Numbered from the stretch's first letter, positions 1 to 8,980 are shown. The stretch: DNA of 64,000 nucleotides from Albidovulum aestuarii (GCF_029961185.1 NZ_JASBQQ010000011.1:54701-118700), one strand, 5' to 3'. Notes: a model not told the origin generated them from the sequence alone. Translations and numbers: made by a program.

Positions 1-430
1 CGGTGCGGTAGCCGAAGGTCGTCGAATAGACGATCTGCGGAATGTAGCAGGCATTCACGATCTGGGCGCCGAAGTCCTCGGAAGCCGAGGTGCCGTCATC
101 CGCCGGGGCCAGCAGTTCGTCCGGATCGTATTCCATCGCCAGACCTTCGTCGCAGAGACGGAAGCTGTCCGCCGCGTCCACATCGACCAGATCCCAGGTC
201 AGGTTGCCGGCCTCGTTCATCGCGCGGAGTTTTGCCACGGCTTCGGCCGAACTTTCGTCCCAGATGATGTTCACGTCCGGATGCGCTTCCATGTACGGCT
301 TGGCATAGGCTTCGAGCTGCGACTTCTGATAGGCGCCGCCCCAGGACACGAACGTCAGGTCGATGGCCGAGGCAGCCCCGGCGGACATCACCAACGCGGA
401 TGTCGCAAGAAGAGTTTTCGTCAGTTTCAT
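1..430 (-). CDS. ABC transporter substrate-binding protein, polyamine type (3' part outside window)
   Basis: The gene reads leftward from ATG at 430 and runs off the window, so only about 143 N-terminal residues are visible. It opens with a classic Sec signal peptide (MKLTKTLLATSALVMSAGA, then ASA and a likely cleavage site). The mature protein begins with TFVSWGGAYQKSQ, the usual start of periplasmic spermidine/putrescine (PotD/PotF-like) binding proteins. It lies 83 bp downstream of a PotA-like ATPase gene on the same strand, so the two probably form one import operon whose permease genes would lie beyond position 1. The ligand cannot be told from the fragment; a polyamine or another small cationic or organic solute is an inference from the family. 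Confidence 0.8.
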   Translation of the reverse strand, partial: MKLTKTLLATSALVMSAGAASAIDLTFVSWGGAYQKSQLEAYAKPYMEAHPDVNIIWDESSAEAVAKLRAMNEAGNLTWDLVDVDAADSFRLCDEGLAMEYDPDELLAPADDGTSASEDFGAQIVNACYIPQIVYSTTFGYRT

Positions 431-513
431 TGCTTACTCCCTATAAGCTCCCGTCTTGATCTTGTTGGTCCACACCCCGGGATAGGTATCCGGACCAAAT
501 TCACTTGTTTTGT

Positions 514-1620
514 TTAGGCGTCGAGCGCGCGGCAATCCTGCGGCAGCCAGCCGATCTCGATCTGCGCTCCCGGCTGAAGCCGGACCTGATCTGGCGCGTT
601 GCGGGTCTTGACGACGAATTCGTCATTGCCGGCGACGCGCAGACGGGTGCGGAAGATGTCACCCATATAGATGAATTCAAGCACCTCGGCCTTGAGCGTA
701 TGGGCGCCGGGCTGAAGCCGGGCCTTGTTGAACTCCACGCGCTCGGGCCGGATCGACACCCGGGTGCGCTCACCGGGCTTGGAGACGTTGACCGGCTTGC
801 AGTCGATCAGTTCACCATCGTCCAGTTCCACGACGGCGATATCGCCCTTGATCTCTTTCACAGCACCAAGAAGCGTGTTGTTTTCGCCGATGAACTGGGC
901 GACGAAGCTGTTGGCCGGTTCTTCATAAAGAACATCGGGCGGGGCAAGCTGCTGGATGCGACCGTCATCAAAGACAGCGACATTGTCCGACATCGTCAGC
1001 GCCTCGGTCTGGTCGTGGGTGACGTAGACCGTCGTGATGCCAAGGTCATGCGCCAGGCGGGTGATCTCGAACTGCATGTGTTCGCGCAACTGCTTGTCGA
1101 GCGCGCCAAGTGGTTCGTCCATCAGCACCAGTTCGGGTTCGAAGACGAGCGCGCGCGCCAAGGCGACACGCTGCTGCTGACCGCCTGACATCTGTGCCGG
1201 ACGGCGTCCACCGAACTTGCCCATCTGCACCATGTCGAGCGCGCGCTTTACCTTCGCCTCGCGATCGGACTTGCTCATGCCGCGCACTTCCAGCGGAAAG
1301 GCGAGGTTTTCAGCCACAGTCATGTGCGGAAAGAGGGCGTAGTTCTGGAACACCATGCCGATGCCGCGCTTGTGTGGCGGGATATTGTTGATCGGCTTGC
1401 CGCCCAACCGGATGTCGCCATGGGTCGCTGTCTCGAACCCTGCCAGCATCATCAGGCACGTGGTCTTGCCCGAACCGGACGGCCCGAGCATCGTCAGGAA
1501 CTCGCCCTTGGCGATGGTGAGATTCAGGTCTTTGACGACCAGTGTTTCCCCATCATAACTTTTCTGAACGTGTTCAAATTCGACGAATGCGGCGTCGCCG
1601 CCGGTTTTGGCATTGGTCAA
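514..1620 (-). CDS. ABC transporter ATP-binding protein (PotA-like)
   Basis: This is a 368-residue import ATPase. It shows a Walker A motif (GPSGSGKTT), Q-loop (VFQNYALFPH), signature MSGGQQQR, Walker B (LVLMDEP) and switch histidine (VTHDQTEA), followed by a C-terminal TOBE-like regulatory domain from about residue 260. I place the start at a TTG at 1620 because GGGGAG stands six bases upstream and the product then has the usual PotA length. An in-frame extension upstream to about 1797 has low-complexity coding and no ribosome site. The gene precedes the substrate-binding protein gene, so it probably energises uptake of the same solute. Roughly 200 bp of non-coding DNA (1621-1822) separate it from moaD upstream, enough for its own promoter. 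Confidence 0.88.
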   Translation of the reverse strand: MTNAKTGGDAAFVEFEHVQKSYDGETLVVKDLNLTIAKGEFLTMLGPSGSGKTTCLMMLAGFETATHGDIRLGGKPINNIPPHKRGIGMVFQNYALFPHMTVAENLAFPLEVRGMSKSDREAKVKRALDMVQMGKFGGRRPAQMSGGQQQRVALARALVFEPELVLMDEPLGALDKQLREHMQFEITRLAHDLGITTVYVTHDQTEALTMSDNVAVFDDGRIQQLAPPDVLYEEPANSFVAQFIGENNTLLGAVKEIKGDIAVVELDDGELIDCKPVNVSKPGERTRVSIRPERVEFNKARLQPGAHTLKAEVLEFIYMGDIFRTRLRVAGNDEFVVKTRNAPDQVRLQPGAQIEIGWLPQDCRALDA

Positions 1621-1822
1621 ATTCGGGCTCCCCGTGTTGCTTTTTGTGAGTCTTTCCAGACCCTTTACCCGACTAAATCGGAACACCGCGCGGTTTTCAA
1701 CCCGTTCGGCAAGAACGACTCCTTTCATACGAAATGCGTCAAATCCCGCAAGAGCTTTGACGAAATTACGACAGATCCAAAACAAAAACGACCGCAACGC
1801 TGAAAATCAACGCCAACGCCCG

Positions 1823-2068
1823 CTATCCACCGGTCATGTATGGCATCAGCACAACCTCGCTATCCGGCGGAATCTCGGTGAACCACGCCTCGCGGTAGAT
1901 CACACCGTTCAACGACATCGATACGCCGCGCTTAATCTGCGGTTGCAAACCTGGATAGGCCTCGCCCAGCCGGTCGAGGAGTTGCTTGAAATTCGTCGCC
2001 TCGATCTCGACCTCGGTCAGCCCGTCCGTGGCCTGCCTGAGCGAACCCCAGAGCAGGACCTTGACCAT
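1823..2068 (-). CDS. MoaD/ThiS-family ubiquitin-like sulfur carrier
   Basis: This 81-residue protein ends in a Gly-Gly (PYMTGG), the tail that is adenylated and thiocarboxylated in MoaD and ThiS carriers. The N-terminal part (VKVLLWGSLRQATDG) and the internal LNG..Y segment fit the beta-grasp fold. Its ATG overlaps the stop of the molybdenum-hydroxylase large subunit by one base (TGATG), so it is translationally coupled and is the last gene of that operon. A dedicated carrier supplying sulfur for the molybdopterin dithiolene of the neighbouring enzyme is the simplest reading. Thiolation of some other acceptor is possible. No MoaE partner is visible here. Confidence 0.75.
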   Translation of the reverse strand: MVKVLLWGSLRQATDGLTEVEIEATNFKQLLDRLGEAYPGLQPQIKRGVSMSLNGVIYREAWFTEIPPDSEVVLMPYMTGG

Positions 2069-4308
2069 CAGGTGCCCCCGATGGCCTTCAGGACCCGAGG
2101 CGGAGACATCGGCAGTTCGGTCATCCGCACACCCGTCGCATGCGACACGGCGTTCGAGAGCGCTGCGAGCGGTGGCACGATCCCGGTTTCGCCCACGCCG
2201 CGCACACCGTATGGGTGGCCGGGATTGGGAATCTCAAGGATCACCGTCTCGATCATCGGCAGGTCCGAGGCGACCGGCACGCGGTAGTCGAGGAATGTCG
2301 GGTTCTGAAGCCGACCGTCCGGACCATAGATATATTCCTCGTTCAGCGCCCAGCCGATGCCCTGCACCGCTCCGCCCTGCATCTGTCCCTCGACATAGTC
2401 GGGATGGACGGCCTTGCCCGCATCCTGGAAGACGGTGTAGCGCAGCACCTTGGTCGCGCCGGTCTCACGGTCGACCTCGACATCGCAGAGATGGACGCCA
2501 AAGCTGACGCCCGCGCCATCGGCATTGACCTCATAGTGCCCGGCGATGGGCCCCCCCGTCTCGGCCGAAACGGCAGCGATCTCGGCCAGCGACATCGGCG
2601 GGAACTTCCCGGCATTGGGGCCGGCAGGGACTGCAGCGCCGTCTTTCCATTCCACGGCCTCAGGGTCGATGCCCCAGATTTTCGCGGCGCGGGCGCTCAT
2701 CTTTTTGATCGCATCGCGGGCGGCCTTGATCGTGGCCAGCCCCACCGCGAAGGTCACGCGGCTGCCATCGGTCACGTCGTTGTACCCCAAGGACGAGGTG
2801 TCGGCGACGATGGTGCGGATACGTTCATAGGGAATGCCCAGTTCCTCTGCCGCCATCAGGCTGATGGAGGCGCGCGAGCCGCCGATATCCGGATTGCCTT
2901 CGGTGATGCCGACCGTACCGTCGGTGTTCACGTTGAGCGACACACAGGTATTGCCGCCGAAGTTGAACCAGAAGCCGCAGGAGAGGCCGCGACCCTGACC
3001 GGGCTTCAGCGGGGCCTTGTAATGCGGATGGGCCTTTGCCGCCTCCAGCGTCGCCACCAGCCCGATATCGGGGAAGGTCGGCCCGTAAGAGGATTTCGTG
3101 CCCTTGCGCGCGGCGTTTTTCAGGCGGGTTTCCAGGGGGTCGAGTCCCAGTTCGAGGCACAACTCATCAACCACGCTTTCCACCGCATAGACCGCCATCG
3201 GCGCACCGGGCGCGCGATAGGCCGCTTCCTTCGGGCGGTTGGTGAGGACTGACCAGCCGTAGGTGCGCACGGCTTCCAGATCATAGGCCGCGAACGCGGC
3301 CGAACAGCCGAATTCGGTCGTGCCGCAGGGAAACGCACCGCCCTGATAGCGCAAGGTCGCCTCTCCTGCCGTGATCCGACCATCCTTGGTCATGCCGATC
3401 TTGACGTCGGAGGATGATGACACGGTCGGCCCCGTTGCACGGAAAACCTCGTCCCGGCTCATCACGATCTTGACCGGCCGGCCCGCCTTTTTCGACAGCA
3501 TCAGGGCCACAGGTTCGATGAAGACCGTCGTCTTGCCGCCAAAACCGCCGCCGATTTCGGAGGCGGTGACGCGCAACTGGCTCGCCTCCATCCCCATGAT
3601 CGAGGAGCAAAGCGTGCGGACATAGAACTGACCTTGGGTGCAGCACCAGAGATCGGCCTTGCCGTCCGAGGTGACCGAGGCGAGGCAGGCATGGGGTTCG
3701 ATATAGCCCTGATGGGTGGCCGCCGTTTTAAACGACCGCTCGATGATCTTGTCGGCCTTGGCGAACCCGGCCTCCATATCGCCGTGACCGAATTCGAAAT
3801 GCGCGGTGACGTTTTCCGAATATCCCTTAGGCACGTTTTCCTGCACCCGACCCGCCTGCACAACAGGCGCGCCCGGCTTCATCGCCTCATCGACATCGGT
3901 CACATGGGGCAGCACCTCGTAGTCGATCTTGATCGCCTTGAGCGCGGCTTTCGCCGCTGCCGCATCGGTTGCGGCGACGGCTGCCACGGCATGACCATCG
4001 TAAAGCGCCTTGCCGCGCGCCATGCAGTTTTCCTGCACATCGCGGATGAAATCATCCTCAGGCACGGCGAAATCATCGCCGGTGATCACGGCCTTCACGC
4101 CCTTCAGAGCCAGTGCGGCCGAAACGTCGATGCTCTTGATCCGGGCATGGGCATGGGGGCAGCGCAGGATGCGCCCGGTCAGCATGCCGGGTGCCGTGGC
4201 ATCGGCCCCATACATCGCCCGGCCCGTGACCTTGTCCACCCCGTCGGGGCGGCGCACACGGGTGCCGACCTGCTTGAACTCGCGGCGGGTATATTCGTCC
4301 AAGGACAT
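2068..4308 (-). CDS. Xanthine dehydrogenase-family molybdopterin-binding subunit
   Basis: A 746-residue large subunit of a molybdenum hydroxylase. Visible family marks are the N-terminal RRPDGVDKVTGRAMYGAD, the Gly-rich GGGFGGK segment, RAPGAPMA, and the C-terminal GVRGVGETG that carries the glutamate acting as base in this family. Together with the two genes upstream it makes the three-subunit (FAD, 2Fe-2S, Mo) form that oxidises N-heterocycles, aldehydes or aromatic CoA esters in the cytoplasm. The substrate cannot be read from sequence. It starts 1 bp after the 2Fe-2S subunit gene stops. The presence of a DgcA-like flavoprotein gene upstream suggests catabolism of an N-containing compound (inference). 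Confidence 0.88.
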   Translation of the reverse strand: MSLDEYTRREFKQVGTRVRRPDGVDKVTGRAMYGADATAPGMLTGRILRCPHAHARIKSIDVSAALALKGVKAVITGDDFAVPEDDFIRDVQENCMARGKALYDGHAVAAVAATDAAAAKAALKAIKIDYEVLPHVTDVDEAMKPGAPVVQAGRVQENVPKGYSENVTAHFEFGHGDMEAGFAKADKIIERSFKTAATHQGYIEPHACLASVTSDGKADLWCCTQGQFYVRTLCSSIMGMEASQLRVTASEIGGGFGGKTTVFIEPVALMLSKKAGRPVKIVMSRDEVFRATGPTVSSSSDVKIGMTKDGRITAGEATLRYQGGAFPCGTTEFGCSAAFAAYDLEAVRTYGWSVLTNRPKEAAYRAPGAPMAVYAVESVVDELCLELGLDPLETRLKNAARKGTKSSYGPTFPDIGLVATLEAAKAHPHYKAPLKPGQGRGLSCGFWFNFGGNTCVSLNVNTDGTVGITEGNPDIGGSRASISLMAAEELGIPYERIRTIVADTSSLGYNDVTDGSRVTFAVGLATIKAARDAIKKMSARAAKIWGIDPEAVEWKDGAAVPAGPNAGKFPPMSLAEIAAVSAETGGPIAGHYEVNADGAGVSFGVHLCDVEVDRETGATKVLRYTVFQDAGKAVHPDYVEGQMQGGAVQGIGWALNEEYIYGPDGRLQNPTFLDYRVPVASDLPMIETVILEIPNPGHPYGVRGVGETGIVPPLAALSNAVSHATGVRMTELPMSPPRVLKAIGGT

Positions 4309-4309
4309 G

Positions 4310-4786
4310 TCAGGCCCCCCTCATTTCGGCCGCCGCCGCCTGAACGGCGCGGATGATTTTGTCGTAACCCGTGCAGCGGCAGAGATTGCCGGCCAGCCAA
4401 TAGCGCAGCTCCTCATCGCTCGGGTCCGGGTTCTTTTCCAGAAGCGCCTTGGCGGCGACGAGAATGCCCGGCGTACAGACCCCGCACTGAAGCGCCGCGC
4501 CGTCGATGAAATGGCGTTGCAGCGGGTGGAGTTCGTCGCCGTCGGCCATTCCCTCGATGGTCGTGACCTCGGCCCCCTCGGCCTCGGCCCCCAGCACGAG
4601 GCAGGAACAGACAAGGCGGCCATTGACGGTCACCGAACAGGCCCCGCAATCACCGGTGCCGCAGCCTTCCTTAGCGCCGGTCAGGCCAAGCCGGTTCCTA
4701 AGCACGTCGAGCAAGGTCTCATCCGGTGCGCAGAGAAACTCAAAAGGATCGCCGTTGATCGTTGTGGAGACATGCAGCTTGGTCAT
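4310..4786 (-). CDS. Xanthine dehydrogenase-family 2Fe-2S subunit
   Basis: A 158-residue small subunit with two 2Fe-2S clusters. The plant-type ferredoxin cluster is supplied by [13 protein letters not shown] and the cysteine in RLVCSC. The second, helical-domain cluster is supplied by QCGVCTPG and LCRCTGY. It passes electrons from the molybdenum site to the FAD subunit. Its start overlaps the FAD-subunit stop by four bases (ATGA), and the large subunit follows after one base, so the three genes are translationally coupled. Confidence 0.92.
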   Translation of the reverse strand: MTKLHVSTTINGDPFEFLCAPDETLLDVLRNRLGLTGAKEGCGTGDCGACSVTVNGRLVCSCLVLGAEAEGAEVTTIEGMADGDELHPLQRHFIDGAALQCGVCTPGILVAAKALLEKNPDPSDEELRYWLAGNLCRCTGYDKIIRAVQAAAAEMRGA

Positions 4787-5646
4787 TTCGATCCTCCGGC
4801 GCGGGCATAGGCGATAAGGGCGGCGCGTTTGGCCAATGTTCCGGCCATTTTCGTGCGGTATTCGATCGTGCCGCGCTTGTCGTCGATCGGGTTGCAGACC
4901 GCTTCGCAGGCCTTGGCCATTGCCGCGAGCGCGCCGTCATCAAGGTTCGTACCGACCAGCGCCTTGCCCGCATCGTCGGCCACGACGACCGTCGGCGCGA
5001 CGGCACCCAGCACGATCCGGGCCGCTTTCACAGTACCGTCCGCGTTAAGTTCCAGCGAAACACCGGCCGAGGCTACGGCGATGTCCATTTCTGTTCTCGG
5101 GATGAAGCGCAGATAGGCGTCAGAGGCACGATCCGGCCGCGCGGGCAGGAAGATCGAAGTGATGATCTCGCCCTTCTTCAGCGTCGTCTTGCCGGGGCCT
5201 GCCGGAATGTCTGCCACGGGACAATCGCGTTCGCCATCGGGACCCGCGATCCGGGCGACCGCGTTGGCGGCGACCAGCGAGGGCACCGCGTCACCGGCGG
5301 GCGAGGCATTGCAGAGATTGCCGACCATGGTGCAGCGGCCCTGTACCTGCGTCGAGCCGATCAACTGCACACCCTCGGCCACACCGGGCCATGCGGCGCA
5401 GAGCGCGGCGTGCTCACCGATCTCGGCACCCGATACAGCCGCCCCGATGCGGAAACCGCCGCTCTCCGCGACGATCCCGCGAATGCCTGGGATCTTCTTG
5501 ATGTCGACGATCAGGTCGGGCTCGACCATGCCGGACCGAAGCTGCACGAGCACATCCGTGCCCCCCGCCAGAATCCGGGTCAGACCCTTTTCAGCAGCCA
5601 AGGCTCCTGCCGCCTCGGCAGCCGTTTTCGCAGCCAGATATCTCAT
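4783..5646 (-). CDS. Xanthine dehydrogenase-family FAD-binding subunit
   Basis: A 287-residue FAD subunit of the CoxM/CutM/XdhB type. It carries the FAD-contact loop [15 protein letters not shown] near residue 30 and a second loop [14 protein letters not shown] near residue 110. The start is ATG 5646, preceded by GGGAGGAAAGG; a non-ATG start 72 bp further upstream lacks such a site. It is the first gene of the molybdenum-hydroxylase operon and lies 100 bp downstream of the DgcA-like gene on the same strand, which makes co-transcription from the 7.8 kb promoter likely. Confidence 0.88.
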   Translation of the reverse strand: MRYLAAKTAAEAAGALAAEKGLTRILAGGTDVLVQLRSGMVEPDLIVDIKKIPGIRGIVAESGGFRIGAAVSGAEIGEHAALCAAWPGVAEGVQLIGSTQVQGRCTMVGNLCNASPAGDAVPSLVAANAVARIAGPDGERDCPVADIPAGPGKTTLKKGEIITSIFLPARPDRASDAYLRFIPRTEMDIAVASAGVSLELNADGTVKAARIVLGAVAPTVVVADDAGKALVGTNLDDGALAAMAKACEAVCNPIDDKRGTIEYRTKMAGTLAKRAALIAYARAGGSK

Positions 5647-5746
5647 CTTTCGCCTTTCCTCCCGACCGTCGCTTGCGGTGGCTCTCCCGGTCTGATTGCC
5701 GGATTCGAGCCACCACAATAACGAACGGAGACGAAAGCGAAAGACG

Positions 5747-7789
5747 TCAGATATCTTTCACCAGCCGAAGCGCATCATAGATCGCCGCATGCGTGTTCCG
5801 CGCCGAAACCGCGTCGCCGATGCGGAAAAGCTGAAACCGGCCTTCGGGGTTGGTGCGCAACTCCTGCGGCCGACCGTCGATCAGTGCGGCATGGTCGACT
5901 TCGCCACGGTTGACCGACTGCTCCTTGAGGTCGAAGTAGAGGTCGGCATTCGGCATCGTGCCGCAGTTCACGACGATCTGGTCGTAGTCCTTGTCCTTCG
6001 TGAATTTGGAGTAATCCGTCCCGAGTGTCGCCATCAGCCGGTTGCCCGCCTTGCGTACCGCCTTGAGAAGCCAGGTCACGGTGAAAGTGACGTCCTTTTC
6101 CTGCAAACTCCGCATGTAGGGGACAAGGTTCATCGCCATGACATCAGGCGAGAAGCTGCGGTCTCGGGTCATGATCTCGACCTTCGCGCCGCTCGCGGCA
6201 AGCACGTCGGCCGCCTGAAGCGCCGAATGATCGCCGGCCTCGTCGTATATCAGGACGTCACGGCCGGGCTTGGCATCTCCCGACAGGATATCCCAGGCCG
6301 AAACCGTGAGGTCGTCACCGGAGGAAAGGATGTCCGTGTGCGGCAGGCCGCCCGTCGCGACGATCACGACATCGGGATTGAGGGCCATCACATCGTCGGC
6401 CTCGGCCCAGGTGTTGAAACGGAACTCGACGTCGCGCGCAGCACATTGCGCCATGCGCCAGTCGATGATCCCGATCATCTCGGACCGGCGCTTCGTCTGC
6501 GCGGTCAGCCGAACCTGCCCGCCGGGCTGGTCGGCGGCCTCGAACACGGTGACATGGTGGCCGCGTTCGGCGGCGACCCGCGCCGCCTCGAGCCCGGCCG
6601 GACCAGCGCCCGCGATCACGATCCGCTTCGGCTGATCCGCGCGCGCGATCTTGTGCGGCATCGTCAGTTCGCGGCCCGTCGCCGCGTTGTGGATGCAAAG
6701 CGCCTCGCCCGCGCCGTAGATCCGGTCGAGACAGTATGTCGCGCCGACGCAGGGCCGGATGTCGTCCTCGCGGCCCTCCCGGATCTTCTGGACGATATAG
6801 GGGTCGGCCATGTGGGCGCGGGTCATGCCCACCATGTCGAGTTGCCCTGTCACGACTGCGTGCCGCGCCGTTGCCACGTCAGGAATACGCGCGGCGTGGA
6901 AGGTCGGCAGGCCGACTTCGGCTCGGACCCTTCCGGCGAGATCGAGATGCGGAGCCGACCGCGCGCCCTGGATCGGGATCATGTCGGTCATCGCCGGGTC
7001 GGTGTGGATGCGGCCGCGGTTGATGTTGAGATAGTCGACCTGTCCGCTCGCCTTGAACATATGCGCGATCTCGAGACCCATTTCTTCGGTGATGCCGCCC
7101 TCTTCGGCCTCGTCGGGCGCAAACCGCGTGCCGACAATAAAATCGTCTCCGACACGGCGGCGCACCGCGTTAATGATGTCGAGCGTCAGGCGCATCCTCG
7201 TGGCGAGGCTTTCCTTGCCGTAGGGCCCGTCGAGTTCGTTGGTGAGCGGCGAGATGAACTGGTCGAGGAGATGACCGTGGGTCATAATCTCAACCCCATC
7301 GAGGCCCGCCTGTTTCATCCGCTCGGCGGCATCGGCGAAATCGCCGATGATCCGTGCGATGTCCCAATCCTCGGCGAGCTTGGGGAAGCGGCGATGCGCC
7401 GGTTCGCGGTCGCGGGTAGAGCTGACAGAGGGCAGCCAGGCGCCCTTGTCCCAACCGGTCCGTCGACCGAGATGGGTAAGCTGGATCATCACCGCGCAGC
7501 CTTGATCGTGGCATTCGTCGGCGAGCTTTTTCATCCAGCCGACGACTTCGTCCTTCCAGACGAGCACGTTGTTGAAGACCGGAGGGCTGTCGCGGCTGAC
7601 CGAGGCAGACCCCGCCGTCATCGTCATCGCGACCCCGGCCTTTGCGCGCTCCACATGATAGGCGCGGTAGCGGTCCTTCGGCATGCCATCTTCGGGATAG
7701 GCGGGTTCATGGCTCGTCGTCATGATCCGGTTTTTCAGCGTCAGATGCTTGAGCTGATAGGGCTGCAACAGCGGGTCGTTCGAAGCCAT
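5747..7789 (-). CDS. FMN/Fe-S/FAD oxidoreductase, DgcA / trimethylamine dehydrogenase family
   Basis: A 680-residue protein with an N-terminal Old-Yellow-Enzyme TIM barrel (PYQLKHLTLKNRI; HLGRRTGW) to about residue 330, an Fe-S motif region (RPCVGATYCLDRIY then C), and a C-terminal dinucleotide fold (VIAGAGPAGLEAARVAAERG). Start ATG 7789 has AGGA eight bases upstream. The closest family I recall is the dimethylglycine-demethylating DgcA group, also near trimethylamine and histamine dehydrogenases, which remove N-methyl groups or amines. The cluster motif reads C-x2-Ala-x2-C-x11-C, so the second cysteine expected from trimethylamine dehydrogenase is an alanine. It leads an apparent operon with the molybdenum hydroxylase and is divergent from a TetR regulator. 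Assignment to an N-methyl catabolic step is inference. Confidence 0.8.
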   Translation of the reverse strand: MASNDPLLQPYQLKHLTLKNRIMTTSHEPAYPEDGMPKDRYRAYHVERAKAGVAMTMTAGSASVSRDSPPVFNNVLVWKDEVVGWMKKLADECHDQGCAVMIQLTHLGRRTGWDKGAWLPSVSSTRDREPAHRRFPKLAEDWDIARIIGDFADAAERMKQAGLDGVEIMTHGHLLDQFISPLTNELDGPYGKESLATRMRLTLDIINAVRRRVGDDFIVGTRFAPDEAEEGGITEEMGLEIAHMFKASGQVDYLNINRGRIHTDPAMTDMIPIQGARSAPHLDLAGRVRAEVGLPTFHAARIPDVATARHAVVTGQLDMVGMTRAHMADPYIVQKIREGREDDIRPCVGATYCLDRIYGAGEALCIHNAATGRELTMPHKIARADQPKRIVIAGAGPAGLEAARVAAERGHHVTVFEAADQPGGQVRLTAQTKRRSEMIGIIDWRMAQCAARDVEFRFNTWAEADDVMALNPDVVIVATGGLPHTDILSSGDDLTVSAWDILSGDAKPGRDVLIYDEAGDHSALQAADVLAASGAKVEIMTRDRSFSPDVMAMNLVPYMRSLQEKDVTFTVTWLLKAVRKAGNRLMATLGTDYSKFTKDKDYDQIVVNCGTMPNADLYFDLKEQSVNRGEVDHAALIDGRPQELRTNPEGRFQLFRIGDAVSARNTHAAIYDALRLVKDI

Positions 7790-7873
7790 GGCACATGTCC
7801 TGTCGAATTGCCCGGGCCTGTCCCGGGCGGTTGTGGAATCGCTTTTAGAGCGGTTTTGGATCCTCAGAATGGC

Positions 7874-7899
7874 AAAAACCGACACATGTGTCGATTTTT
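7874..7899. promoter_or_regulatory. Palindromic operator between dgcA-like and tetR genes
   Basis: The region between the divergent genes holds a perfect 14-bp palindrome, CGACACATGTGTCG, at 7880-7893. It is flanked by AAAAA on the left and TTTTT on the right, so symmetry continues to 26 bp with one mismatched pair. Size and position fit an operator for the adjacent TetR-family protein, controlling both directions. Binding is inferred, not shown. Confidence 0.6.
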
Positions 7900-7937
7900 T
7901 ACGCCCGCATCCCCCAATTACGCGGTAAGCGGGTAGT

Positions 7938-8582
7938 ATGGACGACTTGGAACCCCTTGGACGCGGTTGGCGCGGCACGGAAAGCGGCTGGATCGAGGCC
8001 GCTTACGCGATGCTGATCGAAGGCGGGGTGGAGGCGGTAAAGATCCTGCCTCTGGCCAAGCGGCTACGTCTGTCGCGAACCAGCTTCTACTGGCACTTTC
8101 CCGACCGAGAGGCATTGCTGGCGGCGCTGATCACCCGCTGGCAGGAGAAAAACACTGGCAACCTGGTCCGCCAGACTGAGCTCGTCGCCCCGACAATCAA
8201 TGCCGCCGTTCTTAATCTCTTCGACTGCTGGATCACCCCCGAACTCTTCGACGCGGCGCTTGACCACGCGATGCGAAACTGGGCGCGGACGGATACCGCC
8301 CTGAAAGCCGCTTTCGACGCGGCCGACGCAGCCCGAATTGCCGCAATACGCGCGATGTTTCAACGTCACGGCTATGTTGCGGAAGAGGCCGACATCCGCG
8401 CCAATGCGATCTACCTGACGCAGGTGGGCTACATCGCACTCGGGACAACCGAAACGCTGGAGGCGCGTCTTGGGCGCATTCCGACCTATCTGGAAACCTT
8501 CACCGGTCGCCCGGCCTCAGATGAGGAACTGCAGTTCTTTCTGGCCCGCCACCGCAACGGCGCGGTCAGCGGCGGCGGATGA
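7938..8582 (+). CDS. TetR-family transcriptional regulator
   Basis: A 214-residue regulator. Residues 15-65 form a TetR helix-turn-helix: AAYAMLIEGGVEAVKILPLA, then LRLSRTSFYWHFPDREALL, with the typical FYWHF recognition-helix end. The rest is a helical ligand domain without recognisable specificity. It is transcribed away from the dgcA-like/molybdenum-hydroxylase operon, with a strong palindrome between them, so it probably represses that operon and itself. Its 3' end overlaps the convergent tusA gene by 17 bp. Confidence 0.85.
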   Translation: MDDLEPLGRGWRGTESGWIEAAYAMLIEGGVEAVKILPLAKRLRLSRTSFYWHFPDREALLAALITRWQEKNTGNLVRQTELVAPTINAAVLNLFDCWITPELFDAALDHAMRNWARTDTALKAAFDAADAARIAAIRAMFQRHGYVAEEADIRANAIYLTQVGYIALGTTETLEARLGRIPTYLETFTGRPASDEELQFFLARHRNGAVSGGG

Positions 8583-8793
8583 GGTAGATCTGCGCCGCGC
8601 CATCCTCGACCGTGGAGATCAGGTCGTGCCCCGCCTCGGCGCAGAAATGCGGCACGTCGATCACCGCCGCTGGATCGGTGGCGACCAGCCGCAACACGGC
8701 ACCGGGTTCCATGCCCGATAGACGCTTGCGCGCCTTAAGAACCGGCAAAGGGCACAAAAGCCCGGTCGCGTCGATTTCCTGATCCCACATCAT
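8566..8793 (-). CDS. tusA: TusA-family sulfurtransferase
   Basis: A 75-residue TusA-type sulfur carrier with the defining Cys-Pro-x-Pro motif in TGLLCPLPVLKARKRL near the N-terminus; that cysteine carries the persulfide. The start is one of two adjacent ATGs (8793 or 8790); a TTG six codons upstream is possible but has no better ribosome site. It sits divergent to the formate dehydrogenase genes. Formate dehydrogenases need a sulfurated molybdenum or tungsten cofactor, so a role in sulfur delivery to that enzyme is plausible, but general tRNA thiolation or sulfur relay is equally possible. Confidence 0.82.
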   Translation of the reverse strand: MMWDQEIDATGLLCPLPVLKARKRLSGMEPGAVLRLVATDPAAVIDVPHFCAEAGHDLISTVEDGAAQIYLIRRR

Positions 8794-8857
8794 GACGCCC
8801 GGGATACGCAAGGTGGCGGATTCTGTCCATCACTCTTCAAACGGGTATGAGAAAATA

Positions 8858-8898
8858 CGTCACTGGAAAGTGACGCTTTCGATAGAGATCTTCTATCG
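8858..8898. promoter_or_regulatory. Two tandem dyads upstream of formate dehydrogenase genes
   Basis: Two perfect inverted repeats lie four bases apart: CGTCACT-GGAA-AGTGACG at 8858-8875 and CGATAGA-GATCT-TCTATCG at 8880-8898. They occupy the middle of the divergent tusA/fdh1B intergenic region, ending about 80 bp before the fdh1B ATG. They could be operators or, if transcribed, two hairpins in the fdh leader. The sequences of the two dyads differ, so they are not two copies of one site. Confidence 0.5.
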
Positions 8899-8980
8899 GT
8901 CCACGAGATTGCGAAATTGATCCGATGGGACCGGTTTGACAGAAGCGGCACCTGAACTGTGTACGACGGGATACGTAGCC

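Noticed and set aside
1621..1797. N-terminal extension of the PotA-like ATPase
   Set aside because: The extra 59 residues have no family resemblance, and the TTG at 1620 has a good ribosome site giving normal length.
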